Of a stretch of 64,000 bases of DNA, positions 54,606 to 63,709 are shown in pieces. Position numbers and translations under genes: made by a program. Each line of letters starts with the position of its first letter. Within the stretch, counting starts at the first letter, position 1. The notes beneath the pieces were generated by a model. It had not been told where the DNA came from and made no database searches. It saw only the letters and a list, made by a program, of their open reading frames with translations. Source of the DNA: Paenibacillus sp. FSL R5-0345 (GTDB taxonomy: Bacteria > Bacillota > Bacilli > Paenibacillales > Paenibacillaceae); contig NZ_CP009281.1 of NCBI RefSeq assembly GCF_000758585.1, positions 5,270,001 to 5,334,000 on the forward strand, read 5' to 3'.

Positions 54606-55483
54606 TATTCAGCACGCTCCTCCGTAAACACAACGATCAGCTGCTTCCAGTCCTGGAATTCTGCTGAAGGCTTAATCACTGCTGTGGAAGTTAATCCAAA
54701 TTCACCAACCTCAACACTTTCAACCGTACCGATGGTCAAGCCTCGCGGATACAATCCGCCAATACCGGAGGAAACTATAACATCCTTCGGTGCAATCGGA
54801 TCGCCTGGCGGGATCTTGTTCATCAATAACCTATTTGTCTTAGGATCATAGCTTTCAATCATACCAAAGGTCTTGCCCTCTTTGGAAATAGCAGTTGCCG
54901 CAATTGGCGGCTGAGAATTAGGGTCATTCGTATCCATCATAGTCATCAGCTTCACAGTAGAAGTGAAATTGCTGACTTGACTAATAACCCCCACCAAACC
55001 ATCAACAGAAATCACGGACATATTTGGTCTAACGCCATCTTTGGCGCCTAAATCGATTACAATCGTGCTATTGCTTGGTTCTGTAGTCTGACTAACCACC
55101 TGCGCAATATGATATTGATATTTATACAATTCCTCTTGAGCTTTTGTGAACTTCAACTGTTCCTTCAATTGCTCATTTTCTACCTGAATGAAATTGTATT
55201 GAGCTTTATCACGCGCATATTGGGCAGCAAGTATCTTCAGCTGCTCATTTTCCTTAGAAAGATCTTTCAGATTTCCGATATCTTCAAACAAGCCCGCTAC
55301 ATATCCAGCGGGCTTGTAGAACATTTTTTGCACGAAACCAGTCGTATCTCTAAGAAAATTCTCCGGCCAGGACAAGGAGCTCCTTGATGCCAAGCTGAAG
55401 CCCATCACCACAATGAACAGCACCAGTGTAATCAACAGTATAAACAAACGTTTATTGCTTAAGAGTTTAAACAGTTTCAACAC
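54605..55483 (-). CDS. mreC: Rod shape-determining protein MreC
   Basis: A 292-residue bitopic protein: one N-terminal membrane segment (LFILLITLVLFIVVMGFSLA), a periplasm-facing coiled coil (about 70-115, LKDLSKENEQLKILAAQYAR), then the beta-barrel MreC domain (VIDLGAKDGVRPNMSVISVD). It scaffolds the elongation machinery. No ATG is available at the N-terminus: GTG 55483, the adjacent TTG, and a CTG six bases later are the candidates behind AGAGG, so the exact start is uncertain. It lies between mreB and mreD. Confidence 0.93.
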   Translation of the reverse strand: MLKLFKLLSNKRLFILLITLVLFIVVMGFSLASRSSLSWPENFLRDTTGFVQKMFYKPAGYVAGLFEDIGNLKDLSKENEQLKILAAQYARDKAQYNFIQVENEQLKEQLKFTKAQEELYKYQYHIAQVVSQTTEPSNSTIVIDLGAKDGVRPNMSVISVDGLVGVISQVSNFTSTVKLMTMMDTNDPNSQPPIAATAISKEGKTFGMIESYDPKTNRLLMNKIPPGDPIAPKDVIVSSGIGGLYPRGLTIGTVESVEVGEFGLTSTAVIKPSAEFQDWKQLIVVFTEERAE

Positions 55484-55545
55484 CCTCTAACAACAGTATT
55501 TCTCCCATAACAGGGGTTGACTTACACAAGTGGCAATACATAGGC

Positions 55546-56580
55546 TTATCTCTTAGAGCGAAGACTGGAACTGCTGCGGCTCTTGAACAAATGGATATTT
55601 TCAAGCGCCTTTCCTGTTCCAATAGCTACACAATCCAGAGGGTTCTCAGCGACAATAACTGGCATTCCAGTCTCACGAGCAAGGAGCTTGTCCAAGTTAC
55701 GAAGCAAGGCGCCTCCACCTGTCAAAACAATTCCGCGATCCATAATATCTGCCGCGAGCTCCGGTGGACATTTTTCCAAAGTTACTTTAACAGCTTCAAT
55801 AATAGAATTCACAGTGTCGGACAAAGCTTCACAGATTTCATCGGAAGTGATTGTAAGCGTCTTTGGCAGACCTGTTACGAGATCGCGTCCGCGAATTTCC
55901 ATAGTCTCAGCCTTCTCAAGCGGAAGAGCAGAACCCACATCCATTTTAAGCTGTTCCGAAGTACGTTCACCAATCATTAGATTGTATTGACGTTTGATAT
56001 ATTGAATGATCGACTCATCCGCTTCATCACCCGCAACACGTACGGAACGACTAGTAACAATACCGCCAAGTGAAATTACAGCAACTTCTGTTGTACCTCC
56101 ACCGATATCAACAACCATACTTCCTGTTGGCTCCCATACCGGTAGATCTGCACCGATCGCAGCAGCAAAAGGTTCCTCGATAATGTAAGCTTCACGAGCA
56201 CCAGCTTGTCTAGTAGCATCTTCTACGGCACGTTGCTCTACAGCAGTAATGCCGGAGGGTACGCAGACCATTACATTAGGGTGACGTTGGAACATGGAAC
56301 GCTGTTTCTGTGCTTGACGGATAAAATATTTAATCATCGTAGCCGTTGTGTCGAAATCAGCGATAACGCCATCCTTCATCGGACGGATCGCACGAATGTT
56401 ACCGGGTGTACGACCAATCATCTTTTTAGCGGATTCACCCACGGCTTCAATCGTCTTAGTGTCAGTGTTAATGGCTACAACGGAAGGCTCTCTTACAACG
56501 ATCCCCTTACCGCGTACATAGACAAGCGTATTCGCTGTCCCCAAGTCAATTCCTAAATCTTTCGTAAAACTACCCAACAT
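55546..56580 (-). CDS. mreB: Rod shape-determining protein MreB
   Basis: A 344-residue bacterial actin that forms membrane-bound filaments directing cell-wall elongation. Actin-fold nucleotide motifs are clear: GIDLGTANTLVY (phosphate 1), VVDIGGGTTEVAVISL (phosphate 2) and VLTGGGALLRNLDKLL (adenosine). AAAGGAG lies before the ATG. It heads the mreBCD-minCD part of the operon, 40 bases after radC. Confidence 0.98.
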   Translation of the reverse strand: MLGSFTKDLGIDLGTANTLVYVRGKGIVVREPSVVAINTDTKTIEAVGESAKKMIGRTPGNIRAIRPMKDGVIADFDTTATMIKYFIRQAQKQRSMFQRHPNVMVCVPSGITAVEQRAVEDATRQAGAREAYIIEEPFAAAIGADLPVWEPTGSMVVDIGGGTTEVAVISLGGIVTSRSVRVAGDEADESIIQYIKRQYNLMIGERTSEQLKMDVGSALPLEKAETMEIRGRDLVTGLPKTLTITSDEICEALSDTVNSIIEAVKVTLEKCPPELAADIMDRGIVLTGGGALLRNLDKLLARETGMPVIVAENPLDCVAIGTGKALENIHLFKSRSSSSLRSKR

Positions 56581-56619
56581 GCTAATTCTCCTTTTCCTAA
56601 GTAAATCTTCACATTTATA

Positions 56620-57309
56620 TTACATGTGTCCTTTTTCTTTCAAGCTTACAAAGCTGCTATCACCGATAATTAGATGATCTAACACGTCTATTCCGACAAT
56701 CTCACCTGCTTGAAGCAGTCTCTGAGTCAAGGAGATATCCTCCGGACTAGGCGTTGGATCACCACTAGGATGATTATGTGCGCATATGATAGAGGCACTG
56801 CTACATTTTATAGCTGCTCGGAATACCTCGCGAGGATGAACAATCGAAGCGTTAAGACTGCCCATAGACAACGTTTCTTGTCCAATCACGTGATTCTTCG
56901 TATTCAGAAACAGGCAGACAAAATGCTCCTTCTGCAAATAACGCAACTGCTCGGTCAGAATCTCTGCAGCGTCCTGAGGACAACGGATAATGACCGGCAT
57001 GTTAAACCTGGAGTTCGCAAGGCGCCTTCCAAGCTCGATGCCTGCTTTTAGTTGTACGGCCTTGGCAGGGCCAATACCTTTGATTTCGGTCAGTTCTTCG
57101 ATGCTAAGGTCAACCAGCCCACGCAGGCCACCGATCTTCCCTAGCATCTGCTGAGCAATATGAATAGCCGATTCACGGCGTGTTCCCGTACGCAGCAGAA
57201 TGGCTAACAACTCCGCTTGACTTAATGATTCCGCCCCATAATGCATCATGCGCTCTCTTGGTCGTTCTTCATGGGGGAGGTCCCGCAGCATTACTGATTG
57301 CGACTCCAT
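56620..57309 (-). CDS. radC: RadC family JAMM-domain protein
   Basis: A 229-residue RadC (YsxA) protein. The N-terminal helix-hairpin-helix part (ELTEIKGIGPAKAVQLKAGI) suggests DNA contact. The C-terminal JAMM/MPN+ domain has the metal motif AHNHPSGDPTPSPED. Despite the name, a repair role is not established. The start ATG 57309 is preceded by AGAGGGATAGGG. Its place between maf and mreB is the same as in Bacillus. Confidence 0.95.
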   Translation of the reverse strand: MESQSVMLRDLPHEERPRERMMHYGAESLSQAELLAILLRTGTRRESAIHIAQQMLGKIGGLRGLVDLSIEELTEIKGIGPAKAVQLKAGIELGRRLANSRFNMPVIIRCPQDAAEILTEQLRYLQKEHFVCLFLNTKNHVIGQETLSMGSLNASIVHPREVFRAAIKCSSASIICAHNHPSGDPTPSPEDISLTQRLLQAGEIVGIDVLDHLIIGDSSFVSLKEKGHM

Positions 57310-57333
57310 CCCTATCCCTCTTTCCCAAGCTTC

Positions 57334-57930
57334 CTACCGGTTCAATACAGCTATACCGAACTCGGACAGCATTTCGCCAAGAAGCGACAGCGGCAATCCG
57401 ACAACATTGAAATAACAGCCTTCAATTCGTTCCACCAAGGTCGAGCCAAGCCCCTGTATCGCATAAGAGCCAGCCTTGTCAGCGGGCTCTCCCGTAGCTA
57501 TATAAGCAACAATTTCATCTTCAGTCATTGCTCTCATCGTTACGGAAGTAACACGGTGCTCCACTATAGTCTTTCCATGCGGAAGTCCGATACAGGCTAC
57601 ACCCGTGTATACCTTATGATTCCGGCCCTGAAGTCTGGTAAGCATCGATTTGCTGTCCAGCTCGTCCACCGGTTTGCCTAGCACAGTGTTATCTAGCACA
57701 ACAATCGTATCACTACCAACGATTACTGCGTTACGCTCTCCTGCTGCAGCTACAACGGCCTCTGCTTTACGCAAAGCCAGACTGCGCACGATTTGCTCCG
57801 GCGTAAAGTCAGGTGGTGTGCTTTCGTCAGCTTCGCTGGTAATAACCTCAAAAGGCAAGCCCAGTAAAGACAAAAGCTCTCGTCGACGCGGTGAACCTGA
57901 GGCTAAAATAATGAGTTGTGAGTTGTCCAC
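57334..57930 (-). CDS. maf: Maf-like nucleotide pyrophosphatase
   Basis: A 198-residue Maf protein, a nucleoside triphosphate pyrophosphatase (dTTP/UTP type in close relatives) linked to septum control. The signature ILASGSPRRRELLSLLG and the block VIVGSDTIVVLDN are present. GTG 57930 (MDNSQL) follows AAGAAGGGACG at about 10 bases. It lies 34 bases after the DUF4321 gene and 25 before radC in one operon. Confidence 0.95.
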   Translation of the reverse strand: MDNSQLIILASGSPRRRELLSLLGLPFEVITSEADESTPPDFTPEQIVRSLALRKAEAVVAAAGERNAVIVGSDTIVVLDNTVLGKPVDELDSKSMLTRLQGRNHKVYTGVACIGLPHGKTIVEHRVTSVTMRAMTEDEIVAYIATGEPADKAGSYAIQGLGSTLVERIEGCYFNVVGLPLSLLGEMLSEFGIAVLNR

Positions 57931-57964
57931 GTTGTAAACGTCCCTTCTTGATCAGTAACGAGAG

Positions 57965-58210
57965 TTACACTCTTCGGTACAGCCATACCGCTGTAATAAT
58001 ACCGATGAGACTTAGCATGCACAATTTCAAATGAATAGTGATGTCATAGGTTATGATGTCCAAATCGGCTCGCGGAGACCACTTAAGCACAGTCGATGTT
58101 GTTAGAAAAGAAAGAGCCTTTACCGGCTGCAGTAGCTTGGCGATCCAGGCTCCAGCCAGCCAACCTAGAATTAGAAATAACAGCAGTGTTCCTACATTTT
58201 TCTTCTTCAT
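57965..58210 (-). CDS. DUF4321 small membrane protein
   Basis: An 81-residue protein with two hydrophobic segments (VGTLLLFLILGWLAGAWIA and CMLSLIGIITAVWLY) around a short loop, matching the small family DUF4321 that is often found before maf in Firmicutes. Function is unknown. GGGAAG precedes the ATG. It is the first gene behind the operon promoter. Confidence 0.8.
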   Translation of the reverse strand: MKKKNVGTLLLFLILGWLAGAWIAKLLQPVKALSFLTTSTVLKWSPRADLDIITYDITIHLKLCMLSLIGIITAVWLYRRV

Positions 58211-58246
58211 CTCAGTCTTCCCTCGCCATTTTTTGACACCCTAATT

Positions 58247-58275
58247 ATTATACGGTGAAATTGTGATCAATACAA
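58247..58275 (-). promoter_or_regulatory. Promoter of the DUF4321-maf-radC-mreBCD-minCD operon
   Basis: TTGTAT (58270-58275) and TATAAT (58247-58252) are 17 bases apart on the minus strand, about 37 bases before the first start codon. Confidence 0.65.
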
Positions 58276-58405
58276 ACGTAAAATCCCTTACGGTAATGTT
58301 TACCACCATTTGCCCTAAAAGTTGCGGAGGGATACCACCCTCTGTATCCATTTCAGTTTATGTTATATATCGGAATATAGCGAAGTTCCCATCCTATCGC
58401 GCCAA

Positions 58406-58442
58406 AACAGCAAGCCCCAACATCCAGAGGCTTGCTGTTTTT
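58406..58442 (-). terminator. Terminator after the spoIIB-like gene
   Basis: A perfect 11-bp stem, AACAGCAAGCC (58406-58416) / GGCTTGCTGTT (58429-58439), has A residues on the left that give T residues on the minus strand. It lies 20 bases after the stop. Confidence 0.75.
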
Positions 58443-58461
58443 AAAGTCACCCGTTTATTCG

Positions 58462-59697
58462 TTAATTCATTGCAGACAGTAACTGTTTCTGACTAGTCAA
58501 AAAGCTTAGCATCGATTCTTGTACTTCCCAAAGTAGCCCCTGCGCCTTGTTCTTGTTATATTCACTTAATGCTGATATCCCTTGGCTCATTGATTTCTCT
58601 AGCGCTGCGCAGATGCTTTTCGCTTCGGGAGACACGCTTTGCTCCAGCACTTTGACGGCTTCACTCCACTGCAGATGCAGATCACTCACAACGGATGTAT
58701 TTGCTGCCGTACTCGTTTGACCAGCGCTTAATAAAGAAGCAGATTGAGTGCTTAGTTCGCTGAGCAGCTGCCCGCTTACAGAGAAATAGTTCTTCACTTC
58801 TTCTGCTTTACCGGAATAGACAAGCTGGTCTGCCCCCGGAAGTGCCACCTCTCTCACATATAGCTCAATCCCCTGATTCTGCAGACCGCTGCTTAGCAGC
58901 TTGGCCTGTTCACGGTCCGATGACATTCCGGCATAAACACGATTGCCGTCAGCAGGGTCCATACCCGCAGCCAATCCTGCGTTTAACAGCTCCTGACGGG
59001 CCTGCTCGGCACCTGCGGGCGTACTGAATACTCCGTACTGTAACAGATAATAGCTTTGTGCTGCGACTTGAACAGGGATGCTGTTCTTCCCTGCATTCTC
59101 AGTTCCTGTAACCGGCAATCCCGATGTGCCTACACCTGCCGGATCTTTAGCTCCACTGGACTGCACTGAAGTAGCCACCATGTCTGCTGTCCCATTTCCA
59201 GAGCTACTGTCCATATTCCCTCCGTAAAAAAAAGAAAGTGCAGCATATCCAAGCAGCACCCCTGTGCCGATGGCTCCCGTAACAGAAAGAGCTAGCTTCC
59301 ACCAATAAGAGGGACGCCGGGTATGGTAAGATCCTCCGTAGTTGCCAGTGGATACATGCTCTAATTCATCTCTGCTATCCGAAACCATATCTGAAAGAAG
59401 ATACGATGGTTGTGTATATCTAAAATCTTTATCCTGTTCGTCCCATTCTTCCTGACGCGGATCTACAGTGCCCGAGTAATAGTCGTAGGAATCTTCCGGC
59501 GGTGCCTCACGCGTAGAACGAAAATCAGGCTCATAAATCCATGTCTGCTGCGCTGGGCCAACCTCTTGACGCAGCCCCTCAGCATACTCTTCAGCTGTGC
59601 CCAGTCCGCCATTTGACCAGCGCTCCACCACCTTAGGCTTTGGTTTAGGCTCGTCCTTGTTCACGTCAAATCGGAATGTCATTCTTCCGTTATTCAA
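58462..59697 (-). CDS. spoIIB: SPOR-domain membrane protein, SpoIIB-like
   Basis: A 411-residue single-pass membrane protein. A cytoplasmic N-terminal part of about 130 residues, rich in charged residues and Tyr/Ser, leads to one membrane segment (LALSVTGAIGTGVLLGYAAL). After a Ser/Gly/Thr linker, a SPOR-like domain follows (about 215-285, YYLLQYGVFSTPAGAEQARQ) that binds denuded peptidoglycan at septa, then a helical tail. In Bacillus, SpoIIB occupies the same place before maf and helps septal wall thinning during engulfment. Similarity to SpoIIB is by position and architecture. TTG 59697 follows GAGGTGAGGTG; ATG 59682 is the alternative. Confidence 0.75.
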   Translation of the reverse strand: MNNGRMTFRFDVNKDEPKPKPKVVERWSNGGLGTAEEYAEGLRQEVGPAQQTWIYEPDFRSTREAPPEDSYDYYSGTVDPRQEEWDEQDKDFRYTQPSYLLSDMVSDSRDELEHVSTGNYGGSYHTRRPSYWWKLALSVTGAIGTGVLLGYAALSFFYGGNMDSSSGNGTADMVATSVQSSGAKDPAGVGTSGLPVTGTENAGKNSIPVQVAAQSYYLLQYGVFSTPAGAEQARQELLNAGLAAGMDPADGNRVYAGMSSDREQAKLLSSGLQNQGIELYVREVALPGADQLVYSGKAEEVKNYFSVSGQLLSELSTQSASLLSAGQTSTAANTSVVSDLHLQWSEAVKVLEQSVSPEAKSICAALEKSMSQGISALSEYNKNKAQGLLWEVQESMLSFLTSQKQLLSAMN

Positions 59698-59801
59698 CAG
59701 TTACACCTCACCTCATCTAATCTATAAATAATATATGATAGACAATAGAGAGATATGCTATTTTTAAGCGCTAGGAATTATGAAAGATTATGCAGATTCA
59801 G

Positions 59802-59829
59802 TTTACATTACATGTAACTTTTATATACT
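59802..59829 (+). promoter_or_regulatory. Promoter of ddh with central palindrome
   Basis: TTTACA (59802-59807) and TATACT (59824-59829) are 16 bases apart. The spacer starts with the perfect palindrome TTACATGTAA (59808-59817), a possible operator. The rest of the 215-base gap to the spoIIB-like gene is AT-rich without a gene. Confidence 0.5.
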
Positions 59830-59912
59830 ATATAAAAAGAGCTGAAATTGTACACTATACTAGGTAAACTAGAAATAGTGCTTTAGTTCACTACTGATTA
59901 GGAGGGCTTCTT

Positions 59913-60899
59913 CTGAAACAAAAAATTCAAGCAGCTATTGTAGGCTACGGAAATTTAGGAAAAGGTGTACGTAAGGCTATCAACCAAAGTGAAGATATCG
60001 AGCTAGTTGCGATCTTTACGCGCAGAGAACCTGGACAACTGGAAGCCGGAGAAACCGGTGTGAAGTTCGAGCACATCTCTGCCGTCGAACAATATAAGGG
60101 AAAAGTGGATGTTATGATTCTATGCGGAGGATCGGCTACAGATCTGCCAGAACAAACACCAGCCATTGCCCGGATGTTTAATACCGTGGACAGCTTTGAT
60201 ACTCATGCCAAAATCCCCGAGTTCTACGAGACCGTTGATGCCGCAGCTAAACAAGGTGGAACACTCAGCGTAATTTCTACCGGCTGGGATCCAGGCTTAT
60301 TCTCAATGAATCGCCTGCTTGCTGAAGCCATTCTTCCGCAAGGTAAAGAATATACCTTCTGGGGCAAAGGCGTTAGCCAAGGTCACTCCGATGCGATCCG
60401 CAGAGTGGATGGAGTGAAAGCCGGTGTACAATATACTGTTCCAGTACAAGAGGTTATTGATGCCATTCGCGCTGGCGAAACACCAGAGCTTACCACTCGC
60501 CAGAAGCACCTCAGAGAGTGTTTTGTTGTTGCTGAGGCAGGTGCAGATCAAGAACGCATTCGCGAGGAAATCGTGAATATGCCGAACTATTTTGCAGATT
60601 ATGATACTACGGTTACTTTCATCACTGATGAAGAATTGGCAGCTCAGCATAGCGGAATTCCGCACGGCGGGTTTGTTATTCGCAGCGGTGTAACAGGGGA
60701 AGGCACAAAGCAGATTATTGAATTCGGCCTGAAGCTGGAGAGCAATCCAGAATTTACAGCTAGTGTTCTCGTAGCCTATGCCAGAGCCGCTCAGCGCATG
60801 AGTCAAGAAGGACAAAGCGGAGCGCGTACAGTATTCGATATTCCACTTGGAATGCTGTCTCCTAAATCTCCGGAAGAATTGCGCCGCAACCTGCTGTAA
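59913..60899 (+). CDS. ddh: meso-Diaminopimelate dehydrogenase
   Basis: A 328-residue meso-diaminopimelate D-dehydrogenase. It makes meso-diaminopimelate in one NADPH-dependent step from tetrahydrodipicolinate, supplying cell wall and lysine. The nucleotide motif AAIVGYGNLGKGV is at the very N-terminus. Substrate blocks include DSFDTHAKIPEF, STGWDPGLFSMNRLL and GKGVSQGHSDAIRRV. The first in-frame ATG, GTG or TTG would come only around 59967-60060 and cut off the Rossmann motif. The frame is open from CTG 59913, 6 bases after GGAGGG (59901-59906), and that length matches the known enzyme (326). CTG is therefore the likely start. Confidence 0.93.
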   Translation: MKQKIQAAIVGYGNLGKGVRKAINQSEDIELVAIFTRREPGQLEAGETGVKFEHISAVEQYKGKVDVMILCGGSATDLPEQTPAIARMFNTVDSFDTHAKIPEFYETVDAAAKQGGTLSVISTGWDPGLFSMNRLLAEAILPQGKEYTFWGKGVSQGHSDAIRRVDGVKAGVQYTVPVQEVIDAIRAGETPELTTRQKHLRECFVVAEAGADQERIREEIVNMPNYFADYDTTVTFITDEELAAQHSGIPHGGFVIRSGVTGEGTKQIIEFGLKLESNPEFTASVLVAYARAAQRMSQEGQSGARTVFDIPLGMLSPKSPEELRRNLL

Positions 60900-60916
60900 A
60901 ATCATACAAGAATATA

Positions 60917-60957
60917 AAAAACCGCGTTGGATCCTAAAACGTCCGCGCGGTTTTTTT
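60917..60957 (+). terminator. Terminator after ddh
   Basis: An AAAAACCGCG/CGCGGTTTTT stem (60917-60926 with 60946-60955) is followed by T residues and is symmetrical enough to serve the convergent gene as well. Confidence 0.8.
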
Positions 60958-60992
60958 ATATACTGCAGGCACACCCTTCTCGGGCAAACCTT

Positions 60993-62177
60993 CTATACAA
61001 GACTAAGAATCTTATTCTTCACATAATTCACTTCGTAATCCTTCAACAATGTGCGATGCGCCCGATCAGCAATAATCGTTGCCATCTCGGGATTCTTTAA
61101 CAACGTTATTACACTAGCTACAACATCAACTGAGCTGTTAGCAAGCAAAATATTACGGTTATGCTCACAGTTCAATCGTTCACATACCATAGAGCTAGTA
61201 ACAACTGGCGTTTTGAGTGCCCATGATTCCAGAATGTTTCTGGAGACCTCACAGCCTTCAAGGATAGGCACTAGAACCGCTTTAGCTCGACGAATATAAT
61301 CCGCTGACGGTTTCAAAGGTCCAGTGATAACTACTGATACATCTTCTTTTATAAGCGTCAACACTTCCGAATGAACCTCATGACTAGTTATGTAACACTT
61401 GATATCAGGCACTTGTTCCTTAATCAATGGGTAGCTTTTCTTAAAGAAGTTTTGAGCGGCTTTAATTCCCTGTCTGGTGTTCATATTCCAGTGCAGAACT
61501 ATTGAATTTTCTTTTGCAACAGGCTCAGTAAAAGCGTCGTACTCGTTCATTTTTATGAAATGAGGAACAACATGAACCTTACGAGCATCCGCAAAGGATA
61601 AGGATTTGAATTTAAGGGCATCCCATTCCGAGGTTGCCAGGAGTACCCCTGTTTTATTCATTAGTCTCCGTTTATGCCGCCGAATCAAAGCTTCATTTAG
61701 TTTATGGTAAGGATTACCGCTGTTCGGCCTTCCGATTTCTTTTCCAACGGCAACGCCGCTCTCAAAACGATACGTATCTGTAATAACACTTGCCTCAGGT
61801 AGCAGATTCCGAACCATATCTATACAATTCCCAAGCAAGCTATGCGATATAAATACATGTCTATAATTATTCGATCTGCAAAGCTCCATGATGGTGCTCT
61901 TCATGTCTTTATCTGCATGACTCCGATTAGTGAAATTCCGTAATATATGTAAGGGACGCAGCATGGATTTCCATGAGGTAATGCACCCGTTAATGTAATG
62001 AACCTTTAGTGAAGTTCCATCATTTGTAGACATTTCCTTGTGCGTACTGGAATACGTCAGCAAATCGATATCAAATTTCCCAAGCAAAATCTCGAGAATA
62101 CTCCCTGTTCTCATTTCTCCTTCTAGATCCTCTGCGCTTTGATTCTGAGCTGATAGGAACAGCATTTTTTCTCGCAT
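60993..62177 (-). CDS. Glycosyltransferase, GT-B fold
   Basis: A 394-residue protein with the two Rossmann-like halves of GT-B glycosyltransferases. The C-terminal half carries the retaining-enzyme pattern of two Glu residues seven apart, EGCEVSRNILESWALKTPVV, where the nucleotide sugar binds. A diphosphate-contact region may be LHWNMNTRQGIKAAQNFF. The N-terminus (MLFLSAQNQSAEDLEGEMRT) fits a donor/acceptor cleft loop. No membrane segment or signal peptide. It is closest in style to family GT4. AAGGAG lies 7 bases before the ATG. It is a lone gene convergent with ddh; acceptor and product are unknown. Confidence 0.7.
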   Translation of the reverse strand: MREKMLFLSAQNQSAEDLEGEMRTGSILEILLGKFDIDLLTYSSTHKEMSTNDGTSLKVHYINGCITSWKSMLRPLHILRNFTNRSHADKDMKSTIMELCRSNNYRHVFISHSLLGNCIDMVRNLLPEASVITDTYRFESGVAVGKEIGRPNSGNPYHKLNEALIRRHKRRLMNKTGVLLATSEWDALKFKSLSFADARKVHVVPHFIKMNEYDAFTEPVAKENSIVLHWNMNTRQGIKAAQNFFKKSYPLIKEQVPDIKCYITSHEVHSEVLTLIKEDVSVVITGPLKPSADYIRRAKAVLVPILEGCEVSRNILESWALKTPVVTSSMVCERLNCEHNRNILLANSSVDVVASVITLLKNPEMATIIADRAHRTLLKDYEVNYVKNKILSLV

Positions 62178-62470
62178 GACTCTGGCTCCTTGTATTTTTG
62201 TATTAAACCCTCTCCACTTTCCACTGCAACTTTAGATGCAGTTCAATAGTAACTCATTTCATATAAAATATTTGTCGATTTATAGGGGAAGCTTTAAATT
62301 TATTATATATTTTCATCCTTTATTCGAAATTCATTGCGATAAACCTTTATAAATCGCCATTTTTTTGATAATCCAACCCAAAAATCTCTTTTTTCCAGAG
62401 ATTCATGAACATGAATTCTCTAAACATAATTGTCATAGTCGTTAGGTATAATGAACCATTCCTTATGCAA
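62178..62470. other. AT-rich intergenic region
   Basis: About 290 bases between the glycosyltransferase start and the first GGDEF gene. It contains the imperfect palindrome GATTCATGAACATGAATTC (62400-62418) and AT-rich stretches that may hold the glycosyltransferase promoter. No gene was accepted here. Confidence 0.4.
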
Positions 62471-62472
62471 CA

Positions 62473-62516
62473 AAAAAAAGTGTCTTCCTCGTCTAATGAC
62501 GAAAGAAAAACACTTT
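62473..62516 (-). terminator. Terminator of the first GGDEF gene
   Basis: An AAGTGT/ACACTT stem extended by CTTTCGTC/GACGAGGAAG is followed on the minus strand by eight T residues, beginning at the stop codon. Confidence 0.7.
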
Positions 62517-63673
62517 TATATTTCGTAGCTTCTAACGACGCAGTTCCTGCCCTTTTTCTTAGCCTGATATAATGCGTTATCACAAAGTTTGTAGAGATTG
62601 TTCAGAGAAAAACGCTCGCCTGATTCTATCGTAATGACCCCAATACTTATCGTGTAATGCAGCGGAACACCATGAATCACTGAGCCTAAAACGGCTGTGC
62701 GCATTCCTTCAGCAATAACATCACTATTTTTCTCATCAGCTCTGTGCAGAAGTACTGCGAACTCTTCTCCCCCAAATCTACCGATCAAATCACCATTGCC
62801 AAGCTGTTGCTCGATTTTAGACGCCAGATCAGTTAGTACTTGGTCTCCCATATTATGACCGTAAGTATCATTTATGCTCTTAAAGTGATCCACATCCAGC
62901 AGTAAAAAAGAATAGGGCAGCTTCTTCATCGCTGAAGCAGCTATTAAAGGCCGAGCACGCAGAACGAACGACCTGCGGTTCAAAATACCTGTCAACTCAT
63001 CATAAGTTGCAACCCGCTCCATTTCTGCAAAGGAATCCTCTCTATAAAGCAGCATAATTCCAGCGGTTCCTAAAAACATATACAAATAAATACCGAGATA
63101 AAAAATCAAATAAAGGAATTGTGTCACTTGCGTATTGAATCCTAACACGGAACACAGCGGTTCCAAAGCTCTCCCTGCCAACGATAAGATAACAATAAAA
63201 TATAGCTGTCCCATTATCATTTGTAGCGAGGTCTCCATAACCTTCAAACATAAAACATAAGCAGGGTAGGCGATAATCAGAACTCCCGCAAGGCAAGCAA
63301 CGGCAATAACGAGTGAATCCTCTTGCTTAAACAAATACATCAGCACCACAACGATAATCGATACTCCGAATAATATAGAATAATATTTCTCAACCTTATT
63401 CCCGAATACTCTGAGAAGCATCAGAAGCGCCAAGCTTTCGAGCGTACCGCCAGCCAAAGCAAGAAGTACTATGATCGGTAGACTAAGTGACGAATCTATA
63501 TAATCCTTCAGCAATAAAAGGATCAAGACTGCTAGTTGCAAATATTTTGCTGTGATAAACAATGAATACGTCTGTTCCTGTGCGTAACGTAAACGATATA
63601 CCACGATAAGCAGCACCGTGAACGATTGCCATAGAAAGAGACATATCAGCAGTGTCTGGAGATCCAGATGCAT
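62516..63673 (-). CDS. Membrane-bound diguanylate cyclase (GGDEF)
   Basis: A 385-residue protein with six or seven membrane segments (about residues 5-210) and a C-terminal GGDEF domain. GGDEF enzymes join two GTP molecules into cyclic di-GMP, which controls motility and biofilm. The active-site loop is intact (LIGRFGGEEFAVLL), with metal-binding residues in FLLLDVDHFKSINDTYGH. The usual RxxD inhibitory site before the loop is absent, so product feedback may be missing. The likely start is ATG 63673 behind GGGGAGG; a GTG at 63688 abuts that site. A second GGDEF gene lies immediately upstream and is probably a paralog. Confidence 0.88.
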   Translation of the reverse strand: MHLDLQTLLICLFLWQSFTVLLIVVYRLRYAQEQTYSLFITAKYLQLAVLILLLLKDYIDSSLSLPIIVLLALAGGTLESLALLMLLRVFGNKVEKYYSILFGVSIIVVVLMYLFKQEDSLVIAVACLAGVLIIAYPAYVLCLKVMETSLQMIMGQLYFIVILSLAGRALEPLCSVLGFNTQVTQFLYLIFYLGIYLYMFLGTAGIMLLYREDSFAEMERVATYDELTGILNRRSFVLRARPLIAASAMKKLPYSFLLLDVDHFKSINDTYGHNMGDQVLTDLASKIEQQLGNGDLIGRFGGEEFAVLLHRADEKNSDVIAEGMRTAVLGSVIHGVPLHYTISIGVITIESGERFSLNNLYKLCDNALYQAKKKGRNCVVRSYEI

Positions 63674-63709
63674 ATGAGTGAAGTTCACCTCCCCAACTAT
63701 TCCTGACTC

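Noticed and set aside
62347..62583. A 78-codon minus-strand frame
   Set aside because: It overlaps the GGDEF gene end and its terminator, has no ribosome site and a random-looking composition.
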